Assembly (NCBI GenBank): GCA_005878665.1
Contig: VBLR01000070.1
Location: 1-5,779 of the forward strand
Direction: 5' to 3'
DNA from: Methanobacteriota archaeon
GTDB taxonomy: Archaea > Thermoplasmatota > Thermoplasmata > RBG-16-68-12
DNA length: 5,779 nt
Part shown: one piece after another, positions 1-5,194 of the stretch
Position numbering within the stretch: position 1 is the stretch's first letter
How the letters are laid out: the number at the start of each line of letters is the position of its first letter
Translations under genes and position numbers: made by a program
The notes under the pieces: generated by a model
What the model saw: the letters and a program-made list of their open reading frames with translations, nothing else
Database searches by the model: none
What the model was told of the DNA's origin: nothing

Positions 1-1648
1 CCTCGCTCACGTTGAACACGGCGATCAGGATGCCGGAGCCGACGAGGATCACGCCCACCATGACGAAGGCGACCGACACGTTGTCCGTGGCCTGGTTGAG
101 TAAGGTGAAAGGCAGCAGGATCCATGCGAGGTTGAAGGCCGCCGCCAGGGTCATCGCAGCCCGGGCCCATCCCCGGGAGGCCGCGGCGACGCCGAGTCCG
201 AGGGCCAAGACCGGCGGCCCCGGAATCTTCCCCATGCCCGTGTCGACCGCAAAGCCCCACGTCGTCAGCGCGATTCCGCCGAGGGTCACGAGGGTCCCTG
301 CGATGAGCACATCGCGAGACCGCTCCCGTGTCCCCGGCTCGGGCAGGTCCCGGATCGCGCGCACGATGTTCAAGCGGCTCACCCGCCACGACGCCAGGAG
401 GATCGTGATCCAGGTGAGCGCAGTCCCCGCGACGAAAGCAGCGATCACAGAGGAGGGATCGAAGTGGAACGTCACGACGACGTCCCCGTGGGGGACGAGT
501 TTGTCGAAGAAGTACACCATGACGTACCCGAGGCCGAGACCCGCGAGGGCCCCGAGCGCCGCCGCGACGACGGCGTAGAACGTCCCCTCGAGGGCGAACG
601 TCGTCAAGAGGTCCGCCCGAAGGAAGCCGACCGCGCGCGCGACGCCGAGCTCCGGCTTCCGCTCCTCCGCGAGCATCACGAAGATGTTCACGATGAGGAG
701 GATGCCCGCGAGGATGCCGAACGCTCCCATGACGAGGAACAGCTGGGTCGCGTCGCGTCCGACCTGCATGGCCTGGGCGATCTCGTTCGCTTTGACGGAT
801 TGGACGCGGAGGGCGAGGTGGCGGGTCGCGATGCTGAGCCGCAGATCTTGCGTCACGCGGTCGGAATACGCGATGCCGTCCGCGACGCCTCCGAGATTCG
901 AGACGCGGATCAGGTTGATCGCGCCGCTCTCGTTGAAGGCGGTCTGCGCGTGGCCCAAGTCCATGAACAGGATTGGGCTCCCTTCGTACGCGGCCTTGCC
1001 CGTGTCCCGGACAATCGACGCCACAGCCGCGTGGACGATCGTCTGGTTCGTGGTGCCGTAGAACAGGGTGAGATCCTGGCCCGTCGTCGCGTTCAGGTCC
1101 GCCGCTGCGCGTTCGTTCGCGTACACCTCCGTCGGCGTGAGGTCGTCCGTGTCGACGGTCCGCCCGTCGAGGGTCGTCAGCGATCCGAAGCCGCCCTCGA
1201 GGGTCGCGCCGAGGCCCATCACCGTGATCTGTTGGTTCCCCTTGTTGCCGGCGACGTTCCGGACCGGCATGACCTTCAGGAGGGCGGGCGCGATCCCGTC
1301 GATCGGGCTGTTCGATGCCGCCAGGTCCGTTGCGATCTGAGTGAAGTTCGACTCAGAGAAGGAAAAGAGCTGGCCGTTGAACGTGTTCGAGACGAGCTCG
1401 TCGATCGCATCGAGGCGCGCATAGACGTCCTCCAGGAAGATATAGCTCAGGGTGTCGCCGACGACGAGGCTCGAGGAGATGATCGCCGTGCCGACGAGCA
1501 GCCCCGCGACGACGATCAGGACGCGCGATTTCCGGCGTCCGATGTTCCGCGCCGCCAAGCGGGCGAGGAGAGGCCGGAACGCGACGACCGCCGCGACGAG
1601 GACGACCCCGATGACGATCGCCCACATGGAGGCCTCGGGGAGGGCCAT
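1..1648 (-). CDS. FtsX-like ABC transporter permease, C-terminus cut by the window edge
   Basis: Open frame of 549 codons from ATG at 1648 to the left edge with no stop. It should be the membrane subunit of a MacB/LolCDE-type exporter that works with the ATPase encoded just upstream. Hydrophobic segments lie near residues 9-24 and 43-63. A long, mostly polar extracytoplasmic domain follows (about 65-300), then three helices (about 303-327, 350-373, 398-420). The cytoplasmic loop after the first of these reads AEERKPELGVARAVGF, the FtsX-type loop expected to contact the ATPase. After an RDLPEP linker near residue 432, further hydrophobic helices begin, suggesting a second permease half beyond the edge. 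The start lies one base after the ATPase stop, so the two are probably translationally coupled. An alternative ATG is codon 8 (1627). The family is clear; the exported substrate cannot be told from sequence. Confidence 0.88.
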   Translation of the reverse strand, partial: MALPEASMWAIVIGVVLVAAVVAFRPLLARLAARNIGRRKSRVLIVVAGLLVGTAIISSSLVVGDTLSYIFLEDVYARLDAIDELVSNTFNGQLFSFSESNFTQIATDLAASNSPIDGIAPALLKVMPVRNVAGNKGNQQITVMGLGATLEGGFGSLTTLDGRTVDTDDLTPTEVYANERAAADLNATTGQDLTLFYGTTNQTIVHAAVASIVRDTGKAAYEGSPILFMDLGHAQTAFNESGAINLIRVSNLGGVADGIAYSDRVTQDLRLSIATRHLALRVQSVKANEIAQAMQVGRDATQLFLVMGAFGILAGILLIVNIFVMLAEERKPELGVARAVGFLRADLLTTFALEGTFYAVVAAALGALAGLGLGYVMVYFFDKLVPHGDVVVTFHFDPSSVIAAFVAGTALTWITILLASWRVSRLNIVRAIRDLPEPGTRERSRDVLIAGTLVTLGGIALTTWGFAVDTGMGKIPGPPVLALGLGVAAASRGWARAAMTLAAAFNLAWILLPFTLLNQATDNVSVAFVMVGVILVGSGILIAVFNVSE

Positions 1649-1649
1649 C

Positions 1650-2345
1650 CTACCCGCCCCGCGTCTCCTCGACGATCTCGCCGTTCCGCATGCGCAGGAT
1701 CCGGTGGGCCCGCGAGCTGACGACAGCGTCGTGCGTCACGAGGACGAGCGTCTGTTCCTGTTCGCGGTTCAACTGAACGAGGAGGTCCATGATCTGCGCG
1801 GATGTCTCCGAGTCCAGGTTGCCGGTCGGCTCGTCCGCCCACACGATCGCGGGGTCGTTCACGAGGGCGCGGGCGATCGCGACGCGCTGTTGCTGTCCCG
1901 CGCTCAGTTGCGCCGGCTTGTGGTCCGCCCATCCGTCGAGTTCGACGGCCGTCATCAGGGCGAGCGCCTTCCGGCGGGCTTCCTTCGCCGGGGCCTTCGC
2001 GACGAGCAACGGCAGCTCGACGTTCTCCACGGCGGTCAGAACGGGTAGGAGGTTGTACGTCTGGAACACGAATCCCATGCGGCGCGACCGGTAGCGGCTC
2101 TTCGCGTTGTCGTCCATCGAGGCGAGCGAGACGCCTTCGATGAGGACATCTCCAGAGGTCAGATCGTCGAGGCCAGAGAAGCAATTCAACAGCGTCGTCT
2201 TGCCGCACCCAGACGGTCCCATGATCGCAACCATCTCGCCGCGAGGGATCGCGAGGTTCACTCCGCGGAGCGCGTGGACCTTGACGACCCCGGAGTTGTA
2301 CACTTTGTGCGCGTCCACTCCCCGGATGATCGGCTCGGCCGCCAT
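1650..2345 (-). CDS. ABC transporter ATP-binding protein, MacB/LolD type
   Basis: A 231-residue single-domain ATPase, the usual length for LolD/MacB/FtsE-like subunits. It should hydrolyse ATP at the cytoplasmic face to drive the FtsX-like permease encoded next. Motifs in order: Walker A GPSGCGKT (43-50), Q-loop glutamine Q95 in FVFQTYNLLP, signature LSAGQQQR (147-154), Walker B IVWADEP (167-173) with catalytic E172, D-loop NLDS (176-179) and H-loop H205 in VTHD. The FQTYNLLP and EPTGNLDS stretches are characteristic of this exporter subfamily rather than of import ATPases. The signature carries Ala where most members have Gly (LSGGQ). The gene is preceded by a TATA-like element and no clear Shine-Dalgarno, so the mRNA may start almost at the ATG. 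The substrate is unknown. Confidence 0.95.
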   Translation of the reverse strand: MAAEPIIRGVDAHKVYNSGVVKVHALRGVNLAIPRGEMVAIMGPSGCGKTTLLNCFSGLDDLTSGDVLIEGVSLASMDDNAKSRYRSRRMGFVFQTYNLLPVLTAVENVELPLLVAKAPAKEARRKALALMTAVELDGWADHKPAQLSAGQQQRVAIARALVNDPAIVWADEPTGNLDSETSAQIMDLLVQLNREQEQTLVLVTHDAVVSSRAHRILRMRNGEIVEETRGG

Positions 2346-2370
2346 GCGCGCCGTTTCGATGAGCCGCGGC

Positions 2371-2386
2371 TTATTTAGGGTTTCGT
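2371..2386 (-). promoter_or_regulatory. Candidate archaeal BRE/TATA promoter of the ABC transporter pair
   Basis: Read on the minus strand, the spacer between the methyltransferase stop and the ATPase ATG contains CGAAACCCTAAATAA, a purine-rich BRE-like part followed by a TATA-like core CTAAATAA (2378-2371). The core centre is about 29 bases from the ATG at 2345, so initiation would fall within a few bases of the start codon. This argues that the ABC pair has its own transcription unit although the methyltransferase gene lies 51 bases upstream on the same strand. Recognised by eye only. Confidence 0.5.
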
Positions 2387-2396
2387 TAGGACTGTT

Positions 2397-3257
2397 CTAC
2401 TCGCACCGCGCGATGAACAGATTCAGCGACCATGTGTCCTCGATGCCGGCCGACATCGTCAGCGGCTCGAGGCGAGCTGCGAGGTCCGCGTCGAATGCCT
2501 TGCGGCTCTCGGTCGACATCTCGCGCAGCTCCCGCTCATACCATCCGTACGATGCGCCGAACGCAACCAGTTCTGCCGGATCCCCGAACCGGACCGGGAA
2601 TGTCTTCGTCGTCGCATCCCGTCGCTCGAAGCCCGCGACCCCGAGGGCCTTGAGGACGGCCGGCGGATTTCCCAGGGCCATCGCCTCCGGATCCGTGCGG
2701 ACGAGCCGCACCGCCTCGCGCACGTGGGCGAGATCCTTCGACGGGGTGCGCGTCCCGTGCTTCTCCAGGAGAGCCCGCAACGCGGCGAACGACGGGCTCG
2801 GGTCGGTCGGCCACTCGCTGAAGACGAACCGCCCGGAAGGCTTCAGGACGCGATGGACCTCCTGGAACACGCGGTCGTAACCGAGGGCCGGGATCCCGAG
2901 GTTGCTGGCGGCGGCGTCGAAGAGTTTCCCATGGTATACGATGTTCCGCGAGTCGAGCATCTCGAATCGGATGTTCCGGATGCCCGCGTTGCCCGCCCGG
3001 TACGATGCGACCGAGATCGCTCCGTCCGCGAGGTCGATGGCGACGACGCCTTGCGGCAGGACCCGGGGGGCGATGAGGCATGCCAGGAGCCCGGTCCCCG
3101 TCCCCACGTCGAGGAACAGCTCATTTGGTTTCGGGTCCGCGAGGCGGACGACCTCCTGGGCGATCGGTTCGAATCGCGGTGTCACGTTCCGGTCGTACGC
3201 CTCCGCCATGCGGCTGTACTCGTCGACCCACACGAGGGTCGCCTCGTTCGCGTTCAC
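2397..3257 (-). CDS. Class I SAM-dependent methyltransferase (Methyltransf_11/UbiE-like fold)
   Basis: A 286-residue protein starting at GTG (3257). Motif I is FLDVGTGTG (48-56), the glycine-rich SAM-binding loop. An acidic D75 ends strand 2 (GVVAID) and should bind the SAM ribose. FDAAASNLGI (113-122) matches the post-strand-4 motif and VHRVLKPSGRFVFSEW (about 134-149) matches the motif preceding strand 5. The N-terminal stretch EYSRMAEAYDRNVTPRFEPIA is the usual cap before the Rossmann fold of small-molecule methyltransferases. About 130 further residues form a C-terminal region with no motif I recognise. The protein should be soluble and methylate a small molecule, but the substrate cannot be assigned; UbiE/MenG-type quinone methylation is only one option. 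The gene is divergent from nadE, and the GTG lacks a strong Shine-Dalgarno. A later in-frame ATG at 3209 would remove the cap. Confidence 0.88.
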   Translation of the reverse strand: MNANEATLVWVDEYSRMAEAYDRNVTPRFEPIAQEVVRLADPKPNELFLDVGTGTGLLACLIAPRVLPQGVVAIDLADGAISVASYRAGNAGIRNIRFEMLDSRNIVYHGKLFDAAASNLGIPALGYDRVFQEVHRVLKPSGRFVFSEWPTDPSPSFAALRALLEKHGTRTPSKDLAHVREAVRLVRTDPEAMALGNPPAVLKALGVAGFERRDATTKTFPVRFGDPAELVAFGASYGWYERELREMSTESRKAFDADLAARLEPLTMSAGIEDTWSLNLFIARCE

Positions 3258-3273
3258 GGACCCGCCGCCAAGA

Positions 3274-3299
3274 GGCCTCGCGCGATAAAGGCTTCGCGC
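3274..3299. promoter_or_regulatory. Candidate shared divergent promoter, methyltransferase / nadE
   Basis: The 53-base spacer holds one AT-rich core, GATAAAG (3284-3290), which reads CTTTATC on the other strand. Its centre is 24 bases from the nadE ATG (3311) and 30 bases from the methyltransferase GTG (3257), both suitable for short-leader or leaderless archaeal transcripts. The core is flanked by a direct repeat, GGCCTCGCGC (3274-3283) and GGCTTCGCGC (3290-3299), 9 of 10 identical at a 16-base period. A single element serving both genes is inference from spacing. Confidence 0.4.
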
Positions 3300-3310
3300 C
3301 GCAAGGGTTT

Positions 3311-4147
3311 ATGATGGCGTCGAAGGTTGCGCTCCCCGTGGGCGAGCTGGTCCCGCGGTTCAAGGAGGAGCAGGTCTTCATCATCGAGGCGTTCCTCATC
3401 CACTGTCTCCGCGAGAGCGGTCGGAAGGGCGTGGTCCTCGGGCTCAGCGGCGGCGTCGACTCGGCCCTCGTTGCCAAGTTGTGTGCGGATGCCCTTGGGC
3501 CGCAGCGAGTCCTCGCCGTCGCGATGCCGGACGGGCGAGGCGGGAAGGACCTCAAGGACGCGAAGAAGTTCGCGAAGTTGCTCGGAATCGACCTCCGGAT
3601 CATCGGGATTTCGCCGATCGTCACCTCCGTGGAGAAACGGCTCCTGGCATTCCAAGCGGACCAAGTCGCCCGCGGGAACCTTCGGGCCCGCGCGCGGATG
3701 ATCGTCCTGTACTTCATCGCGAACACGGAGGGACGCATCGTCATGGGCACGGGGAACAAGAGTGAGCTCCTCACCGGATACTTCACGCTCCACGGGGACG
3801 GCGCCGCGGACTTCCTCCCAATCGGGGATCTGTACAAGACGCAGGTCCGAGAAATGGCACGCTACCTGGCCCTCCTGCCGGAGATCGTCGAGAAGGTGCC
3901 GACCGCGGGGCTGTGGCCCGGTCAGACCGACGAAGGGGAACTCGGGATCTCGTACGACGAACTGGATCGCATCCTCCTCGGGATTGAGCTTCAACTGGAC
4001 CCGGAGGCGATTGCGCAAAAGGGAGGCGTCCCGCTCGACCATGTGACCTACGTCCAGAAGCTCGTCGCTTCGAGCATCCACAAGCGGAAGATGCCTCTAA
4101 TCCCGAAAGTCGGCGCGCGCACGATCGGACTGGACTGGCGGGCATAG
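3311..4147 (+). CDS. nadE: NH3-dependent NAD+ synthetase
   Basis: A 278-residue protein catalysing the last step of NAD+ synthesis: amidation of nicotinic acid adenine dinucleotide, with ATP cleaved to AMP and pyrophosphate, in the cytoplasm. The ATP-pyrophosphatase P-loop SGGVDS is at residues 46-51 after a GVVLGLSGG strand. MGTGNKSELLTGYFT (from 145) followed by HGDGAADFLPIGDLYKTQV is the conserved synthetase core. LWPGQTDEGELGISYDELD (201-219) is the family's C-terminal substrate-binding loop. There is no N-terminal nitrilase-like glutaminase domain, so free ammonia is the expected nitrogen donor; length fits the short class. Two ATGs stand side by side (3311, 3314). The first sits 24 bases after a TATA-like core, and no good Shine-Dalgarno precedes either, suggesting a leaderless mRNA. 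The last 51 bases overlap the convergent gene on the other strand. Confidence 0.96.
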   Translation: MMASKVALPVGELVPRFKEEQVFIIEAFLIHCLRESGRKGVVLGLSGGVDSALVAKLCADALGPQRVLAVAMPDGRGGKDLKDAKKFAKLLGIDLRIIGISPIVTSVEKRLLAFQADQVARGNLRARARMIVLYFIANTEGRIVMGTGNKSELLTGYFTLHGDGAADFLPIGDLYKTQVREMARYLALLPEIVEKVPTAGLWPGQTDEGELGISYDELDRILLGIELQLDPEAIAQKGGVPLDHVTYVQKLVASSIHKRKMPLIPKVGARTIGLDWRA

Positions 4148-4828
4148 ACGCCGTCGCTCCTCGAACGCTGCGAGGAATCCGTCTCGATCCGTCACGTCGA
4201 ACACGATCTCCGCGGCGGACAAGCCGAACGCCTGCCAGAATCGCCGCGGGCGCCGCAGTCGCACCCGCACCAGGTTCGTGCGCCCTCCCGTGACGAACAA
4301 GACGGGCTGGCCGAACGGCCGGCTGATTCCCAGCGGCGTGCGGAACGTATGGGCGTCGTCCGCCGCAACCAGCTCCTCGATGCCGGAGAACGGGAGTACG
4401 GCCCGGAAGTACCAGCCTTGACGAAGGATGACGCGGGACCGCGTGATCCAATGCTGCGTGAGCAGCGGAGAGACCGCGAACAGGACGGGCTGGCCGAACG
4501 GCCGGCTGATTCCCAGCGGCGTGCGGAACGTATGGGCGTCGTCCGCCGCAACCAGCTCCTCGATGCCGGAGAACGGGAGTACGGCCCGGAAGTACCAGCC
4601 TTGACGAAGGATGACGCGGGACCGCGTGATCCAATGCTGCGTGAGCAGCGGAGAGACCGCGAACAGGACGAGGTACGCCGCCAGGAGGGCGACCAGCCCG
4701 ATGACCGCCGAGGCTGGACTCGACGTGAACACGATCAAGATCGCGGCCAGGATGGCGAGGCTTGCGAACACGAAGATGCGGCTCGTGACGAGGGTCCGAC
4801 CGTATGCGAACGTGAGTCGCTTCTCCAT
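4097..4828 (-). CDS. Small membrane protein with PH-like region, carrying an exact internal duplication
   Basis: From ATG 4828 the protein has 243 residues. Two hydrophobic helices (about 18-34 and 41-63) are followed by a soluble part in which WITRSRVILRQGWYFRAVLPF and later strand-rich, Arg-rich text resemble bacterial PH-like (bPH/DUF304-type) membrane proteins. That family assignment is tentative and the function unknown. Residues 55-115 and 116-176 are identical, so without the repeat it would be a 182-residue, two-helix protein with one PH-like unit. The duplicated unit begins inside helix 2, so the second copy brings only a short hydrophobic LFAVSPLL into the middle of the protein. The start was chosen because AGGAG (4842-4838) lies nine bases upstream. 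An in-frame ATG at 4903 would add 25 residues, but those codons (ATT, AAT, CGT, GCT, TAT) are unlike the GC-ending codons of the gene. The 3' end overlaps nadE. Confidence 0.75.
   Translation of the reverse strand: MEKRLTFAYGRTLVTSRIFVFASLAILAAILIVFTSSPASAVIGLVALLAAYLVLFAVSPLLTQHWITRSRVILRQGWYFRAVLPFSGIEELVAADDAHTFRTPLGISRPFGQPVLFAVSPLLTQHWITRSRVILRQGWYFRAVLPFSGIEELVAADDAHTFRTPLGISRPFGQPVLFVTGGRTNLVRVRLRRPRRFWQAFGLSAAEIVFDVTDRDGFLAAFEERRRLCPPVQSDRARADFRD
4301..4666. repeat. Perfect 183-bp tandem direct duplication, two copies, in frame
   Basis: Bases 4301-4483 and 4484-4666 match base for base when aligned by eye, and GACG follows again at 4667-4670, giving an uninterrupted 187-base match at offset 183. 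The unit is exactly 61 codons, so the host reading frame is kept. Outside it identity is lost at once: A4300 opposes G4483 on the left, and G4488 opposes A4671 on the right. The ends lie in related 11-base stretches, CGAACAAGACG (4294-4304) and CGAACAGGACG (4660-4670), which both encode Val-Leu-Phe on the minus strand and are the probable slippage or recombination sites. Confidence 0.97.
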
Positions 4829-4837
4829 GGTCCCGGA

Positions 4838-4842
4838 CTCCT
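4838..4842 (-). promoter_or_regulatory. Shine-Dalgarno site choosing the start at 4828
   Basis: AGGAG on the minus strand is followed by nine bases (TCCGGGACC) and then ATG. This is good spacing for pairing with an archaeal 16S rRNA 3' end and is the main reason to prefer ATG 4828 over the upstream ATG at 4903. Confidence 0.6.
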
Positions 4843-4880
4843 GTTGCTTCGGATAAGCGTAGTGCTCACGGCGGTGACGC

Positions 4881-4894
4881 GCATTAATGAACTT
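4881..4894 (-). promoter_or_regulatory. Weak TATA-like candidate for the membrane-protein gene
   Basis: Minus-strand AAGTTCATTAATGC is the most AT-rich stretch upstream of ATG 4828. Its centre near 4886 would place initiation around 4860, leaving a leader of about 30 bases that includes the AGGAG site. The match to an archaeal TATA box is poor and no clear BRE precedes it. Confidence 0.25.
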
Positions 4895-5031
4895 GATGAC
4901 CATTCCGCCGTTGAGCGGCGCGGATCCTTCGTCGGATTCCGTCGTGACTTCGTCTGCGGCGGCCGAGTCATGGGGTGTTGCTCGGAGCGTGAAGTTTCAA
5001 CCCGGTCTCGAACGGTCCTATCATAGACGGA

Positions 5032-5045
5032 TGAGAATAAAAATC
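5032..5045 (+). promoter_or_regulatory. Candidate TATA element of orc1/cdc6
   Basis: GAGAATAAAAATCG is the best plus-strand TATA-like stretch before orc1/cdc6. Initiation 25 or so bases downstream would fall near 5065, giving an unusually long leader of about 130 bases that would contain the nested inverted repeats. The same tract reads as TTTTTATT on the minus strand, so it could instead be part of an unwinding region. Confidence 0.3.
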
Positions 5046-5048
5046 GGG

Positions 5049-5076
5049 CCATCGGCACGCATCGATGGACGCGTCC
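5049..5076. repeat. Consecutive short palindromes
   Basis: CCATCG (5049-5054) is mirrored by CGATGG (5063-5068) across an eight-base spacer. CATCGATG (5060-5067) is a perfect eight-base palindrome, and GGACGCGTCC (5067-5076) is a perfect ten-base palindrome starting where the former ends. Such arrays often mark sites for dimeric DNA-binding proteins, but no known operator is recognised. Confidence 0.6.
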
Positions 5077-5103
5077 AAAACTCGCAAACCTTTTTGTGGT
5101 GTT

Positions 5104-5181
5104 CCCCTGATACCGGCCCTCTCGCGCGCGATTTTCTCCAGGAGGAGACACGCGCGAGGCGAACCTTCTCGCTTTCAGGGG
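5104..5181. repeat. Nested inverted repeats upstream of orc1/cdc6
   Basis: Three arm pairs share nearly the same centre (5139.5 to 5142.5). Outer: CCCCTGA (5104-5110) with TCAGGGG (5175-5181). Middle: CTCGCGCG (5121-5128) with CGCGCGAG (5151-5158). Inner: TCTCC (5135-5139) with GGAGA (5144-5148), loop AGGA. A small side hairpin GCGA/TCGC (5159-5162, 5169-5172) fills the right-hand gap. As RNA this would be a long interrupted hairpin whose outer arm pairs with part of the orc1/cdc6 Shine-Dalgarno; as DNA it could be a protein-binding site. The arms are seen directly; the function is inferred. Confidence 0.6.
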
Positions 5182-5184
5182 GAG
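5178..5184 (+). promoter_or_regulatory. Shine-Dalgarno of orc1/cdc6
   Basis: GGGGGAG precedes ATG 5195 by ten bases (CGGGGATAAC). It supports this start, before which no in-frame ATG was found after the frame's last stop near 5026. Its first four bases lie in the right outer arm of the nested inverted repeat and could be masked by pairing with CCCCTGA. Confidence 0.55.
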
Positions 5185-5194
5185 CGGGGATAAC

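Larger units (their letters stand above)
4829..5194. other. Intergenic region upstream of orc1/cdc6; candidate replication origin
   Basis: The longest non-coding stretch in the window, 366 bases between the membrane-protein start and the orc1/cdc6 start. Hand counts give about 52% GC over 4981-5100 against about 68% in nadE (3901-3960). It holds two AT-rich tracts (5033-5044 and 5077-5096), a run of palindromes between them (5049-5076), and nested inverted repeats ending at the orc1/cdc6 ribosome binding site (5104-5181). Archaeal origins commonly lie next to orc1/cdc6 and pair an AT-rich unwinding tract with origin-recognition boxes. No canonical box of the TTCCAnTGGAAAC type was found, so the origin role is inference. 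No tRNA or convincing small gene was seen. Confidence 0.4.

Noticed and set aside
464..1720. Long plus-strand open frame (418 codons) opposite the ABC permease
   Set aside because: Its product is a low-complexity mix of Arg, Glu and Asp with no motif, as expected for the antisense frame of a GC-rich gene. The minus-strand frame gives a clear FtsX-like permease.
3254..4081. Minus-strand open frame opposite nadE
   Set aside because: Antisense shadow of a gene with every NAD+ synthetase motif; its own product matches nothing recognisable.
4829..4903. 25-residue N-terminal extension of the membrane protein from ATG 4903
   Set aside because: Codon choice differs from the rest of the gene, and a Shine-Dalgarno sits before ATG 4828 instead. 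Not fully excluded.
4920..4941. Dyad CGGATCC ... GGATTCCG
   Set aside because: The arms differ by an insertion and are short; not distinguishable from chance in this composition.
4349..5026. Plus-strand frame containing a repeated peptide
   Set aside because: The repeat is only the antisense reading of the 183-bp duplication. The product is charged and motif-free and runs through the intergenic region.
5075..5099. Imperfect hairpin with a T-run (CCAAAA ... TTTTTGTGG) as a terminator
   Set aside because: No plus-strand gene ends nearby, the stem needs a bulge, and the T-run is only five bases long.
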